From NCBI GenBank assembly GCA_964544285.1, contig CAZJAQ010000016.1:1-24006 (forward strand): DNA of 24,006 bases, in the 5' to 3' direction. The first letter of the stretch is position 1. The number at the start of each line of letters is the position of its first letter. A program made the translations under genes and the position numbers. Source of the DNA: CAYGVX01 sp964544285. Lineage in GTDB: Archaea; Thermoproteota; Bathyarchaeia; Bathyarchaeales; SOJC01. Below are positions 1-5,137 of this stretch, in pieces. Under the pieces are notes generated by a model that was not told where the DNA came from, did not search any database, and was given only the letters and a program-made list of their open reading frames with translations.

Positions 1-3
1 ATC

Positions 4-59
4 TTCACCGATTCGATGTGAGAAATTTAGACGAGATAAGTCACGTATCCCTCTACCAT
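4..59 (+). repeat. Direct repeat, copy 1
   Basis: Copy 1 of a ~50-bp imperfect direct repeat whose second copy lies at 2034-2088. The two share an uninterrupted 20-bp core, CGAGATAAGTCACGTATCCC (here 32-51), the 12-mer GTGAGAAATTTA (18-29) and a trailing CTACCAT, and differ by small indels of 1-2 bases. It sits directly upstream of the toxin-antitoxin pair. It encodes nothing recognisable. Origin is unknown; it could be a duplicated boundary of the accessory patch or a dispersed non-coding repeat. Confidence 0.7.
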
Positions 60-128
60 TCTGAAATTCGATCTTATAAATGGTTTCTGAGTTTGCTATG
101 CATCCATTAGTCGTATTTTGGGAGTAAG

Positions 129-138
129 AGTTAAAATA
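129..138 (+). promoter_or_regulatory. Putative TATA box of the relBE-like pair
   Basis: The A/T-rich stretch GTTAAAATAT lies about 26 nt upstream of a predicted start site near 160, just before the AGAGG (161-165) that precedes the antitoxin start. A second TATA-like element (CTTATAAATG, 73-82) lies further upstream, so which one is used is uncertain. Confidence 0.35.
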
Positions 139-167
139 TCCTGTCGAGACTATATTCAGTAGAGGCT

Positions 168-374
168 GTGAAAGTGACTCTCTTGACTACTGAAGAGAAG
201 GAATTGTTGGCGAGGGCGGCTAGTTTAATGAATGAGTTATTGGAAACCCTTGAAGTTATGCAAGATAAAAAACTTGTCGAAGATTTGAACGTTGCTTTGC
301 GAGAGGTTGAAGAGGGCAAGACTAAACCGCTGGATGAGCTTATAAGAGAGTTAAACCTTGAAGACGAAATTTGA
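168..374 (+). CDS. RelB-like antitoxin
   Basis: A 68-aa acidic, almost wholly helical protein immediately ahead of a RelE-like toxin. The size, the polar helical N-terminal part (residues 6-45) and the short C-terminal tail (PLDELIRELNLEDEI), which would wrap the toxin, fit the archaeal RelB antitoxin family. Such antitoxins neutralise the mRNA-cleaving toxin and often repress their own promoter. The start is GTG at 168; a second GTG at 174 has better spacing from AGAGG at 161-165 and may be the real one. Its last 17 bases overlap the toxin gene, indicating translational coupling. The family call rests mostly on gene context and fold character, since antitoxin sequences are poorly conserved. 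Confidence 0.7.
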   Translation: MKVTLLTTEEKELLARAASLMNELLETLEVMQDKKLVEDLNVALREVEEGKTKPLDELIRELNLEDEI

Positions 375-612
375 AGTTAGATTTACACCTCGTTTCTTGA
401 AAAGAATCAAAACTTTGGATAGAGACGCCCAAGTTCGAATACTCCGAGAGGTTGACCTCTTGAAGATTAATCCTTATGCAGGGAAGCCCTTACGTGGCGA
501 ATGGAAAGGAGTTTACTCTTTAAGAATAGGCGATTATCGAATTCTCTACCAGATTAAGGGATACAAAATATTCCTGCTAGTTGTAGGTCACCGCAAACGC
601 TTCTATGAATGA
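358..612 (+). CDS. RelE/ParE-superfamily toxin
   Basis: An 84-aa basic protein with the RelE/ParE layout: an N-terminal strand (FEVRFTPRFLKRIKTL), two helices (residues 13-35), then GKPLRGEWKGVYSLRIGDYRILYQI and a final strand with VVGHRKRFYE. The Arg-Ile-Gly-Asp-Tyr-Arg strand and the C-terminal His-Arg-Lys-x-x-Tyr are hallmarks of RelE-type toxins, which cleave ribosome-bound mRNA and stop growth when the antitoxin is degraded. It starts at TTG (358) inside the antitoxin gene and so depends on translation of that gene. The length is typical and no key residue appears lost, so it is probably intact. Whether it acts as RelE (mRNA) or ParE (gyrase) cannot be fixed from sequence alone; RelE is likelier. 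Confidence 0.85.
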   Translation: MKTKFEVRFTPRFLKRIKTLDRDAQVRILREVDLLKINPYAGKPLRGEWKGVYSLRIGDYRILYQIKGYKIFLLVVGHRKRFYE

Positions 613-778
613 ACTTTAACATGAATAGAGATTAGACAAAGTTGCCACCTCAAAATCTTCTTTTAAGCTCTTTTCGGGGATGTTTCCTAGAAATAACAGA
701 GAATCTTGTCTTAACACCGATATTTTAAACCGATATTTGAACCTATCCCGGGCTACTAAATATGTTTTGGACGTGGTA

Positions 779-1294
779 TTAAATGACGCTGCCAATCAGA
801 AGGATTATAAAGATTGCGCTGGTATGCAGGGAATATGCTATAATGGAAAATTTTTTTGTCGATATGCTCTTCACCGAAGCCATCAATGTAACGCCGATTT
901 CGGTGGGAAGCGGAGAAGCAATAAGAAAGCCGGCTAAGGATGCCACCAGATATTTTCGAATAGAGCCGGGCACCTTTCTTTGGGTGTATTGAACGATTTT
1001 TTCGTTTGAGAGCTTTTGCACTTCATCGCTGAAGCCGTGTCTTATAAAATGGAAGATAACCAGATCGCTCAGCAAAGCGCCAGCGCCAGCGATAAATCCT
1101 GCAAAAAGCAGGTTTTGCTCCTTGGCAAGAATCAGCAATATTGCAGCGGCTGGCGCTGCGGTGAATGCGTAGGCATAAAGGAAACCTGCTAGAAAAGTTC
1201 CGAAATATCCTAGGAGAAGCAGAGTATCGTGAAGGGGAGTGTAGGACCTGTCGGCAAAGAGGATGTACGCTATTATGAAACTCAAAACAAGCAA
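779..1294 (-). CDS. Small DedA/VTT-like membrane protein
   Basis: About 171 aa, with hydrophobic segments near residues 2-14, 23-47, 58-80, 115-130 and 150-170. The GxFGTFLAGFLY and SPLPTEIGVTLM segments resemble small archaeal and bacterial proteins distantly related to the DedA/VTT (SNARE-associated) membrane family, in which a proline-containing re-entrant loop takes part in lipid or ion transport; this is an inference from pattern. The start is TTG at 1294: the same frame has a stop (TGA) eight codons upstream and no ATG between, so a slightly longer N-terminus (IKYPKLLL) would need a non-standard start. It follows the cupin gene by ~220 nt, with an inverted repeat between them. Function unknown. 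Confidence 0.6.
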   Translation of the reverse strand: MLVLSFIIAYILFADRSYTPLHDTLLLLGYFGTFLAGFLYAYAFTAAPAAAILLILAKEQNLLFAGFIAGAGALLSDLVIFHFIRHGFSDEVQKLSNEKIVQYTQRKVPGSIRKYLVASLAGFLIASPLPTEIGVTLMASVKSISTKKFSIIAYSLHTSAIFIILLIGSVI

Positions 1295-1319
1295 TAGGAG
1301 TTTAGGATACTTTATTCAT

Positions 1320-1368
1320 GATAGAATATCGCATCAACCCCATCCACATGCGATAACAATATTCTATC
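1320..1368. repeat. Imperfect inverted repeat
   Basis: GATAGAATAT (1320-1329) pairs perfectly with ATATTCTATC (1359-1368), and inside it CGCAT (1330-1334) pairs with ATGCG (1348-1352). There is a 13-nt loop and a six-nt bulge on the right arm. It lies just upstream of the TTG start of the membrane-protein gene, so it may be an operator or a leader hairpin, or the downstream hairpin of the cupin gene on the minus strand. No T-run follows on the minus strand. Confidence 0.6.
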
Positions 1369-1515
1369 TTCTACAAAAGAGGTCATCAAATAAATGTCTT
1401 CCCATTAGTTCAGAAGTTTAGCAAATCTTATGCAAGTTCCTCAAATGAGGTTTCGGATGTTAGGAAGGCCTTTGAGGATTCTGTCCGCGCTGTTATAGCA
1501 CTAAACATTGCGCTA
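1363..1515 (+). pseudogene. Possible relic of a polysaccharide flippase gene
   Basis: In the gap between the membrane-protein and cupin genes, the plus strand is open in the frame containing 1381. It encodes a short stretch with VFPLVQKFSKSYASS, then DVRKAFEDSVRAVIAL. A helix ending in FPLVxKxxxSYASxxxE followed by an amphipathic KAFEDSVR helix resembles the linker between membrane segments in Wzx/MATE-type polysaccharide flippases. There is no start, it is cut by a TAA on the left, and to the right it runs into antisense of the cupin gene. I read it as a possible decayed fragment; chance resemblance is quite possible. Confidence 0.25.
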
Positions 1516-1920
1516 TTCTGTAGTTCGTCCGTCAAAATGCTCCTCACTAGCCATCGCTTCTTTTTTGGTATGGCGCACTACGCCATCTTGGTGTTCAGGT
1601 GGCGAGTAAATCGTGTAGAGTTTAAGGTTCACGAGCTTAGAGGTGTTGATCACATTATGCCTAGCACCTGCTGGGACTATAACTCCGTTTCCATCCTTGA
1701 CACGGTGTTCTACACCGTCAATAATCACTTTTCCTTCTCCTTCCTCAAATCGAAAGAATTGATCAACATCCTCATGCGTTTCTTCACCAATTTCTTCACC
1801 AGGCTTAATGCTCATAAGCACGAGTTGACTGTACTTCCCTGTGTACAGCACACGGCGGAAATCAGTGTTCTTCTTAGTTCCTTTCTCAATGTCGACTACG
1901 TATCCCTTCAAGTTTATCAC
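1513..1920 (-). CDS. Cupin-domain protein (mannose-6-phosphate isomerase-like)
   Basis: A small single-domain cupin of 132-135 aa. The first cupin motif is present as PGEEIGEETHEDVDQFFRFEEGEG: G(x5)H(x3,4)E(x6)G, with one His plus acidic residues. The second is PAGARHNVIN, with the metal-binding His. Such proteins are beta-barrels that bind a metal and act in sugar isomerisation, dioxygenation or ligand sensing; no substrate can be named. Two starts are possible: GTG at 1920, or TTG at 1911, which sits 4 nt after GGTGAT (1921-1916), a strong SD match. The TTG start (132 aa) seems likelier, because the same SD-N4-TTG arrangement recurs in this window. It lies inside the segment bounded by the two direct-repeat copies. 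Confidence 0.8.
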   Translation of the reverse strand: MINLKGYVVDIEKGTKKNTDFRRVLYTGKYSQLVLMSIKPGEEIGEETHEDVDQFFRFEEGEGKVIIDGVEHRVKDGNGVIVPAGARHNVINTSKLVNLKLYTIYSPPEHQDGVVRHTKKEAMASEEHFDGRTTE

Positions 1921-2033
1921 CTTGACTTATTACAACACTCGATCCCTTATCAAGTTTTTTGCACGCGCGACCAAGGGAAGAATTTGAACACAATAATCTA
2001 AGGCGACATCTTACTCTAGTCAGACCTGTCGTT

Positions 2034-2088
2034 TTCACTGGTTCGAGTGAGAAATTTACGAGATAAGTCACGTATCCCATGCTACCAT
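2034..2088 (+). repeat. Direct repeat, copy 2
   Basis: Second copy of the repeat at 4-59, in the same orientation, with the 20-bp core at 2059-2078 and CTACCAT at 2082-2088. It lies between the cupin gene and the three-gene mini operon, so the two copies enclose the toxin-antitoxin, membrane-protein and cupin genes (~2 kb). Confidence 0.7.
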
Positions 2089-2127
2089 AGAATCTTTACC
2101 TTGAAGTTACCTAAAGAATATTTTCTG

Positions 2128-2292
2128 CTATTTTAAGGCACCTAGCATTTCTTTTATCCTGTCGAATTTGCGCTCTTTAACCAAGCCAAGCAAGTACTGT
2201 ATTCGTTGAAGAGCGTCTTGCTTACTCCTCGCCTTGCCCACTTCTTCTAAGCACCGTTCGAGCGAATCTTCGAAGCACTCTATATAGCTCAA
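2128..2292 (-). CDS. Small helical protein, third gene of mini operon
   Basis: A 54-aa reading frame starting at TTG (2292) and ending TAG (2130-2128). The TTG follows AGAGGAAA, a good SD, and an in-frame TAG three codons upstream rules out a longer protein. The product is charged and helical: SYIECFEDSLERCLEEVGKA, then a second helix with LQRIQYLLGLVKERKFDRIKEML, suggesting a helical hairpin. No family is recognised. It lies 19 nt after the end of the Sm-like gene on the same strand, so the two are probably co-transcribed. Support is the SD, the spacing and the amphipathic composition. Confidence 0.55.
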   Translation of the reverse strand: MSYIECFEDSLERCLEEVGKARSKQDALQRIQYLLGLVKERKFDRIKEMLGALK

Positions 2293-2311
2293 TTTCCTCT
2301 ACTCTTTATGG

Positions 2312-2554
2312 TCAAGCGTTTACTAAGAGATGAGGGTTTAACTGTTCCATCCATTCTATTTCTTTCAAAAAAACTCTTAATGGAGGTTTCCTTGGATGCG
2401 TAATGCAGAGGACAGTTGGTCTGCCATCATCTTTTTCCCTCTTAGCTTCAGCCACGAAAACGTTGACTAAAACAGAACCATCCTTCAGATGCAGGTTTAC
2501 ATGACGGCCTACGAATGCACGAGCAACGTTCAAGTTAAAACGTTCCATACCCAT
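2312..2554 (-). CDS. Small Sm-like beta-barrel protein (hypothetical)
   Basis: An 80-aa protein when started at ATG 2554. That start is one base after the TAA of the upstream small zinc gene and follows GGAGAGG (2566-2560); a longer frame to ATG 2581 would run inside the upstream gene and is disfavoured. After a short helix (RFNLNVARAFVGR) come alternating strands: HVNLHLKDGSVLVNVFVAEA, a charged loop (KREKDDGR), PTVLCITH, LRVFLKEIEWMEQL. The strand order with a DG turn resembles Sm/LSm RNA-binding folds, but the sequence is not a recognised LSm member, so this is inference. The operon neighbours are a Cys4 protein and a helical peptide, which would fit a small RNA- or ribosome-associated module. 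Confidence 0.6.
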   Translation of the reverse strand: MGMERFNLNVARAFVGRHVNLHLKDGSVLVNVFVAEAKREKDDGRPTVLCITHPRKPPLRVFLKEIEWMEQLNPHLLVNA

Positions 2555-2555
2555 G

Positions 2556-2711
2556 TTACCCTCTCCACTCATAATCTTCATCCGCGATTCTGCGCCAACA
2601 ATGAGTACAGATAGGCAGTTGCTGTTTTTCTCGCAGTATGTAGACTTCTATGTTAGTGTTTCTACATTCACCCTTCCATGGATTCTGACACTTTTCTACT
2701 GGACGAGACAT
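2556..2711 (-). CDS. Small Cys4 zinc-binding protein, first gene of mini operon
   Basis: A 51-aa gene from ATG (2711) to TAA (2558-2556). AGGGTG lies six bases before the ATG, and the stop is one base from the next gene's ATG, a clear coupling signal. The protein has Cys8 and Cys16 (KCQNPWKGEC) and a CTHC pair (Cys35, Cys38), with a strand IEVYILREKQQLPI between them, then a short helix and an acidic end (ADEDYEW). Two Cys pairs around a beta segment suggest one structural zinc, in a zinc-ribbon-like fold. The pattern resembles small conserved archaeal proteins of unknown role. It is too short for many gene callers and is easily missed. Confidence 0.7.
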   Translation of the reverse strand: MSRPVEKCQNPWKGECRNTNIEVYILREKQQLPICTHCWRRIADEDYEWRG

Positions 2712-2749
2712 ACCAAACACCCTTGCAAATCGATTTTCTGCTTTTTGCG

Positions 2750-2755
2750 TTTAAA
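2750..2755 (-). promoter_or_regulatory. Putative TATA element of the mini operon
   Basis: TTTAAA on the minus strand lies ~40 nt upstream of the ATG of the Cys4 gene. It would place transcription start near 2727, leaving a short leader that includes the SD AGGGTG. The remaining gap, 2756-2867, shows no other gene or repeat I can support. Confidence 0.35.
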
Positions 2756-2867
2756 CCAGCCGACGCATCAACACCCTGCGGAGGGGAGAGACTCGGGTGA
2801 AAGTGAAAATTGCCTGAAACCGTAATAATGTTTCGAGGAACAGTGTTTGCGCGCGGAGAATGATAAG

Positions 2868-3881
2868 CTAAGTTATCCGATTATTTCTCTTTCTCTGTAT
2901 TAGGGTTGCAATAACTACAAGGGCTACTATCAAAGATATGTTTACTTTTTCCCACGCAGTGATGAGAGAGCCGTCCAAAGAAGATGTTTTTCCCCCTATG
3001 GCAGCTCGGATTCTGATAGACTTTGAAACAGTGTCAGTTAGTCCGTCGGTGTCGATTACTGTTAACCTTACGCTGTAATTTCCGGAAGATAGGAAGCTGT
3101 GAGTGATTGTTTTTTTGTCCGTATTAGCTGAAGTACCATCTCCGAAAACCCAAGAATATGCTGCAATCTCTTTATCATGGTCATAGCTTGCAGAAGCATC
3201 AAATTCAACGATGTCGCCTACGAAGGGCAATGCGGGTTGCCATGAAAAGCTGGCAAAGGGTGGAAGCAAAAACCTGACGAACGCCTTGTCTCCAGGGTTT
3301 GACTCCGCAAGCAAGTTGACTTCCACAGTCTCTCCATCAGCGAGAAACAGTGAATGCGTGCTTGGGAAGTCTGTGCTATTCCAATCAATCTTTATGTGCA
3401 TTCCTTCTACGCTTATCTGTAAGCCAAAGGGATTTTTCCATGCAGCTTCACGGAAAGCAAGGAACAAGTCTGAAAAAATGCCATAAGAAATAGAGCCGTA
3501 AAGGTTCACAACGATGTCGTTCCAGTCATAGTCTATCCAGTCTTCGAAAATATACGTGTAATTCGCATTTCCATCATGCCAGTTATTGTCAACTAAAATG
3601 GTTTGTGCGCTCTTGCACGGATGATAATTGGGAATCCATGTGCCATTATCATAGCATGTGCAGGTTATGATGGGAGCTATTGTGATACGTTCGTTACCAC
3701 TAATGGGTAGAGGGATGACAAAAGGCAGATAATCGTTAGGAAAAGCGTCTGACGCATCGTTAAGATGGTCATCATGACATGAAATGGCTTGGTAGAGTTC
3801 TTCGCAAGACGCTCTTGGAAAATTGGGAGCCACAGTACTCAATAGTAAAAGAAACAGCAAGAGAAACCAATAGCTCTTCAT
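2868..3881 (-). CDS. Secreted, membrane-anchored PKD-domain surface protein
   Basis: A 337-aa protein from ATG 3881 (a TTG at 3914 would add 11 residues). It opens with a signal peptide (KSYWFLLLFLLLLSTVAP). Next comes a Cys-containing region, then FEDWIDYDWNDIVVNLYG (about 110-128), which matches the Asp/Asn-rich core of DUF4114/LruC-type domains. A PKD domain follows at about 210-292, with the hallmark YSWVFGDG and GNYSVRLTV. The C-terminus is one transmembrane helix (ISLIVALVVIATLI) and a basic tail RKRNNRIT, the usual anchor of archaeal surface proteins. PKD domains are Ig-like folds for surface adhesion or polymer binding. Several N-x-S/T sites suit glycosylation. It follows a terminator and seems monocistronic. 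Confidence 0.8.
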   Translation of the reverse strand: MKSYWFLLLFLLLLSTVAPNFPRASCEELYQAISCHDDHLNDASDAFPNDYLPFVIPLPISGNERITIAPIITCTCYDNGTWIPNYHPCKSAQTILVDNNWHDGNANYTYIFEDWIDYDWNDIVVNLYGSISYGIFSDLFLAFREAAWKNPFGLQISVEGMHIKIDWNSTDFPSTHSLFLADGETVEVNLLAESNPGDKAFVRFLLPPFASFSWQPALPFVGDIVEFDASASYDHDKEIAAYSWVFGDGTSANTDKKTITHSFLSSGNYSVRLTVIDTDGLTDTVSKSIRIRAAIGGKTSSLDGSLITAWEKVNISLIVALVVIATLIQRKRNNRIT

Positions 3882-4000
3882 GTTCTTCGCCGTCGAGTAC
3901 TTGTCATTCTTCAAGGAACTCGAAGAGTTGGCGTTTTATTAGGATTCTGGATGACTAATATAGAATTAAATTAACATATTTTCGCCCGATTTTTGCAAGC

Positions 4001-4072
4001 AAAAAGACGATTAAAAAAGTGGGAAAATGTAGTTGAGGAAAGGAGGGAATTTAGAGTAGAATCTACATTTTC
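4001..4072 (-). terminator. Stem-loop plus T-run terminator
   Basis: Beginning at the stop codon of the upstream gene, GAAAATGTAG (minus strand, 4072-4063) can pair with CTACATTTTC (4032-4023) as a 10-bp stem with a 30-nt loop. On the minus strand it is followed by CCCACTTTTTTAATCG (T-run 4018-4013) and a second T-run at 4005-4001. This resembles an intrinsic terminator separating the GNAT-like gene from the PKD gene. Confidence 0.55.
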
Positions 4073-4452
4073 TAGGCAACATGTATTCGCTTTACACATA
4101 TGAGTCTTCTTAGGGCATAGGGGCAGCAAACAACTTCGGTTTCAACTGTTTTCAAGTATGTGAGCAGCTTAGCTTTTAGCAGCTCCAAAGCTTCTGTGTT
4201 CTGTTGAATACGTTCCACATGAAAATCCTCAATTTCGAAAACCTTTTCTTGTGGATGCAGTACCATGGCAGCTATTATTTGGTTGTTGCTTCCTTCTACC
4301 ACGTAACAGTGTTGAGGCACTATCTTTAAGTGGTCTAAAGTATGTTCCCTCGCTTCTTTGTAACCCTTCTCCCGGTTAGCATCGTGGTCTAGAGCTACCA
4401 TCGCTGCTACTTTGTCTACGTCTTCTGATGCCATATTACGAATCTTCATCAT
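4072..4452 (-). CDS. Degenerate GNAT-like protein
   Basis: A 126-aa protein whose N-terminal half follows the GNAT acetyltransferase layout: MKIRNMASEDVDKVAAMV, then a loop, YVVEGSNNQIIAAMVLHP, then an acidic strand (FEIEDFHVE). Where canonical enzymes carry the R/Q-x-x-G-x-G/A pyrophosphate loop there is ERIQQNTEALELLKAKLL, so the acetyl-CoA-binding loop is missing, and the C-terminus ends early in a basic, Cys-bearing stretch (VCCPYALRRLICVKRIHVA). Catalysis is therefore doubtful; a ligand-binding or decayed protein is possible. ATG 4452 follows AGGGGTGAT by five bases, a strong SD. A TATA-like TTATATAAC (4481-4473) lies upstream. Divergent from the next GNAT gene. Confidence 0.55.
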   Translation of the reverse strand: MMKIRNMASEDVDKVAAMVALDHDANREKGYKEAREHTLDHLKIVPQHCYVVEGSNNQIIAAMVLHPQEKVFEIEDFHVERIQQNTEALELLKAKLLTYLKTVETEVVCCPYALRRLICVKRIHVA

Positions 4453-4506
4453 TCAAAATCACCCCTTAAACGTTATATAACTTAACTCGAGGAATCTGTC
4501 TCTCTA

Positions 4507-4524
4507 TGAGCTTAATGAAGCTCA
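4507..4524. repeat. Palindromic hairpin in the divergent intergenic region
   Basis: TGAGCTT-AATG-AAGCTCA forms a 7-bp perfect stem with a 4-nt loop, placed between the divergent promoters of the two GNAT-type genes. It could be an operator half-site pair or chance. A 28-codon reading frame overlapping it (4507-4593) has no SD and is not called. Confidence 0.35.
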
Positions 4525-4604
4525 AGAAACTTCAATACATCGACTATGCGGATTTCATCCAAATCGCCCCCAGTGGGACGACGCAAAATTAATTGTCCAA
4601 ACCA

Positions 4605-4613
4605 CTATATAAG
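4605..4613 (+). promoter_or_regulatory. TATA box of the GNAT acetyltransferase gene
   Basis: CTATATAAG predicts transcription start about 26 nt downstream, near 4634. This makes an upstream TTG start at 4593 impossible and points to a start at ATG 4629 or TTG 4635. Confidence 0.6.
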
Positions 4614-4628
4614 AAATCCCAACGGGTG

Positions 4629-5111
4629 ATGTGGTTGATCATAAGACAGATGGAAGAAAGAGACTTCGAAGCTTATAGAAGACTTTTCGAAGAAGCCTAC
4701 GCCGAATACTTAGAGTTACTAAGTCGAGAAAACCCTCAACAGTATTTGAAAGAGCAGCAGGAAAGAAGAGAAGTGACTCAGGCACGCTTCGACTTCTACC
4801 TCAAAACAGGAAGCAGTTTCGTAGCTGAAGAAGACAGCAACGTCATCGGCTACGTGGCAAGCCAGACAGTATCTTTCATACGTGGTTATGATAAACAACT
4901 TTGGGTTGAATACATAGTTGTTCAATCGGAATTTCGGAAAAGAGGAATAGGACTTGCTTTACTGCGCAAACTAATAGACTATGCAAGACGCCACAGCATA
5001 GATCAGATATACGCAACAATAAACCCAGACAACGAGGCTTCAATAAAACTACATCTAAAAGCAGGCTTCACCGTCAAAAACTGGAAAACCGCATCCTACA
5101 AAATAAGATAA
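4629..5111 (+). CDS. GNAT family N-acetyltransferase
   Basis: About 160 aa with a complete GNAT fold. It has the N-terminal IIRQMEERDFEAYRRLF, motif A with WVEYIVVQSEFRKRGIGLALLRKLIDYA (the acetyl-CoA pyrophosphate loop RKRGIG), and motif B NPDNEASIKLHLKAGF, where the Asn and Phe of NxxAxxLHxKxGF are conserved. It transfers an acetyl group from acetyl-CoA to an amine; the substrate is unknown. The start is uncertain: GGGTGAT (4624-4630) is followed after four bases by TTG 4635, giving a standard GNAT start (MIIRQMEERDFEA), while ATG 4629 overlaps the SD. The TATA box at 4605-4613 allows either. Divergent from the degenerate GNAT-like gene. Confidence 0.88.
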   Translation: MWLIIRQMEERDFEAYRRLFEEAYAEYLELLSRENPQQYLKEQQERREVTQARFDFYLKTGSSFVAEEDSNVIGYVASQTVSFIRGYDKQLWVEYIVVQSEFRKRGIGLALLRKLIDYARRHSIDQIYATINPDNEASIKLHLKAGFTVKNWKTASYKIR

Positions 5112-5137
5112 TCTCGGCTTTCAGTACAAGTCTGCTT

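Noticed and set aside
1537..2001. Plus-strand 154-codon open frame
   Set aside because: It is antisense to the cupin gene, whose motifs are clear; the frame is open only as a shadow.
1960..2010. tRNA-like GTGTTCAAATTC on the minus strand near the repeat
   Set aside because: No pairing T-stem or acceptor stem and no cloverleaf; considered as a possible tRNA-derived integration remnant but not supportable.
2553..2825. Plus-strand 90-codon open frame
   Set aside because: It lies antisense to the small Cys4 gene, which has an SD, Cys pairs and coupling to its neighbour; the plus-strand product has no recognisable features.
4507..4593. 28-codon plus-strand ORF between the GNAT genes
   Set aside because: No SD, very short, and it contains the hairpin; no protein-like conservation can be judged.
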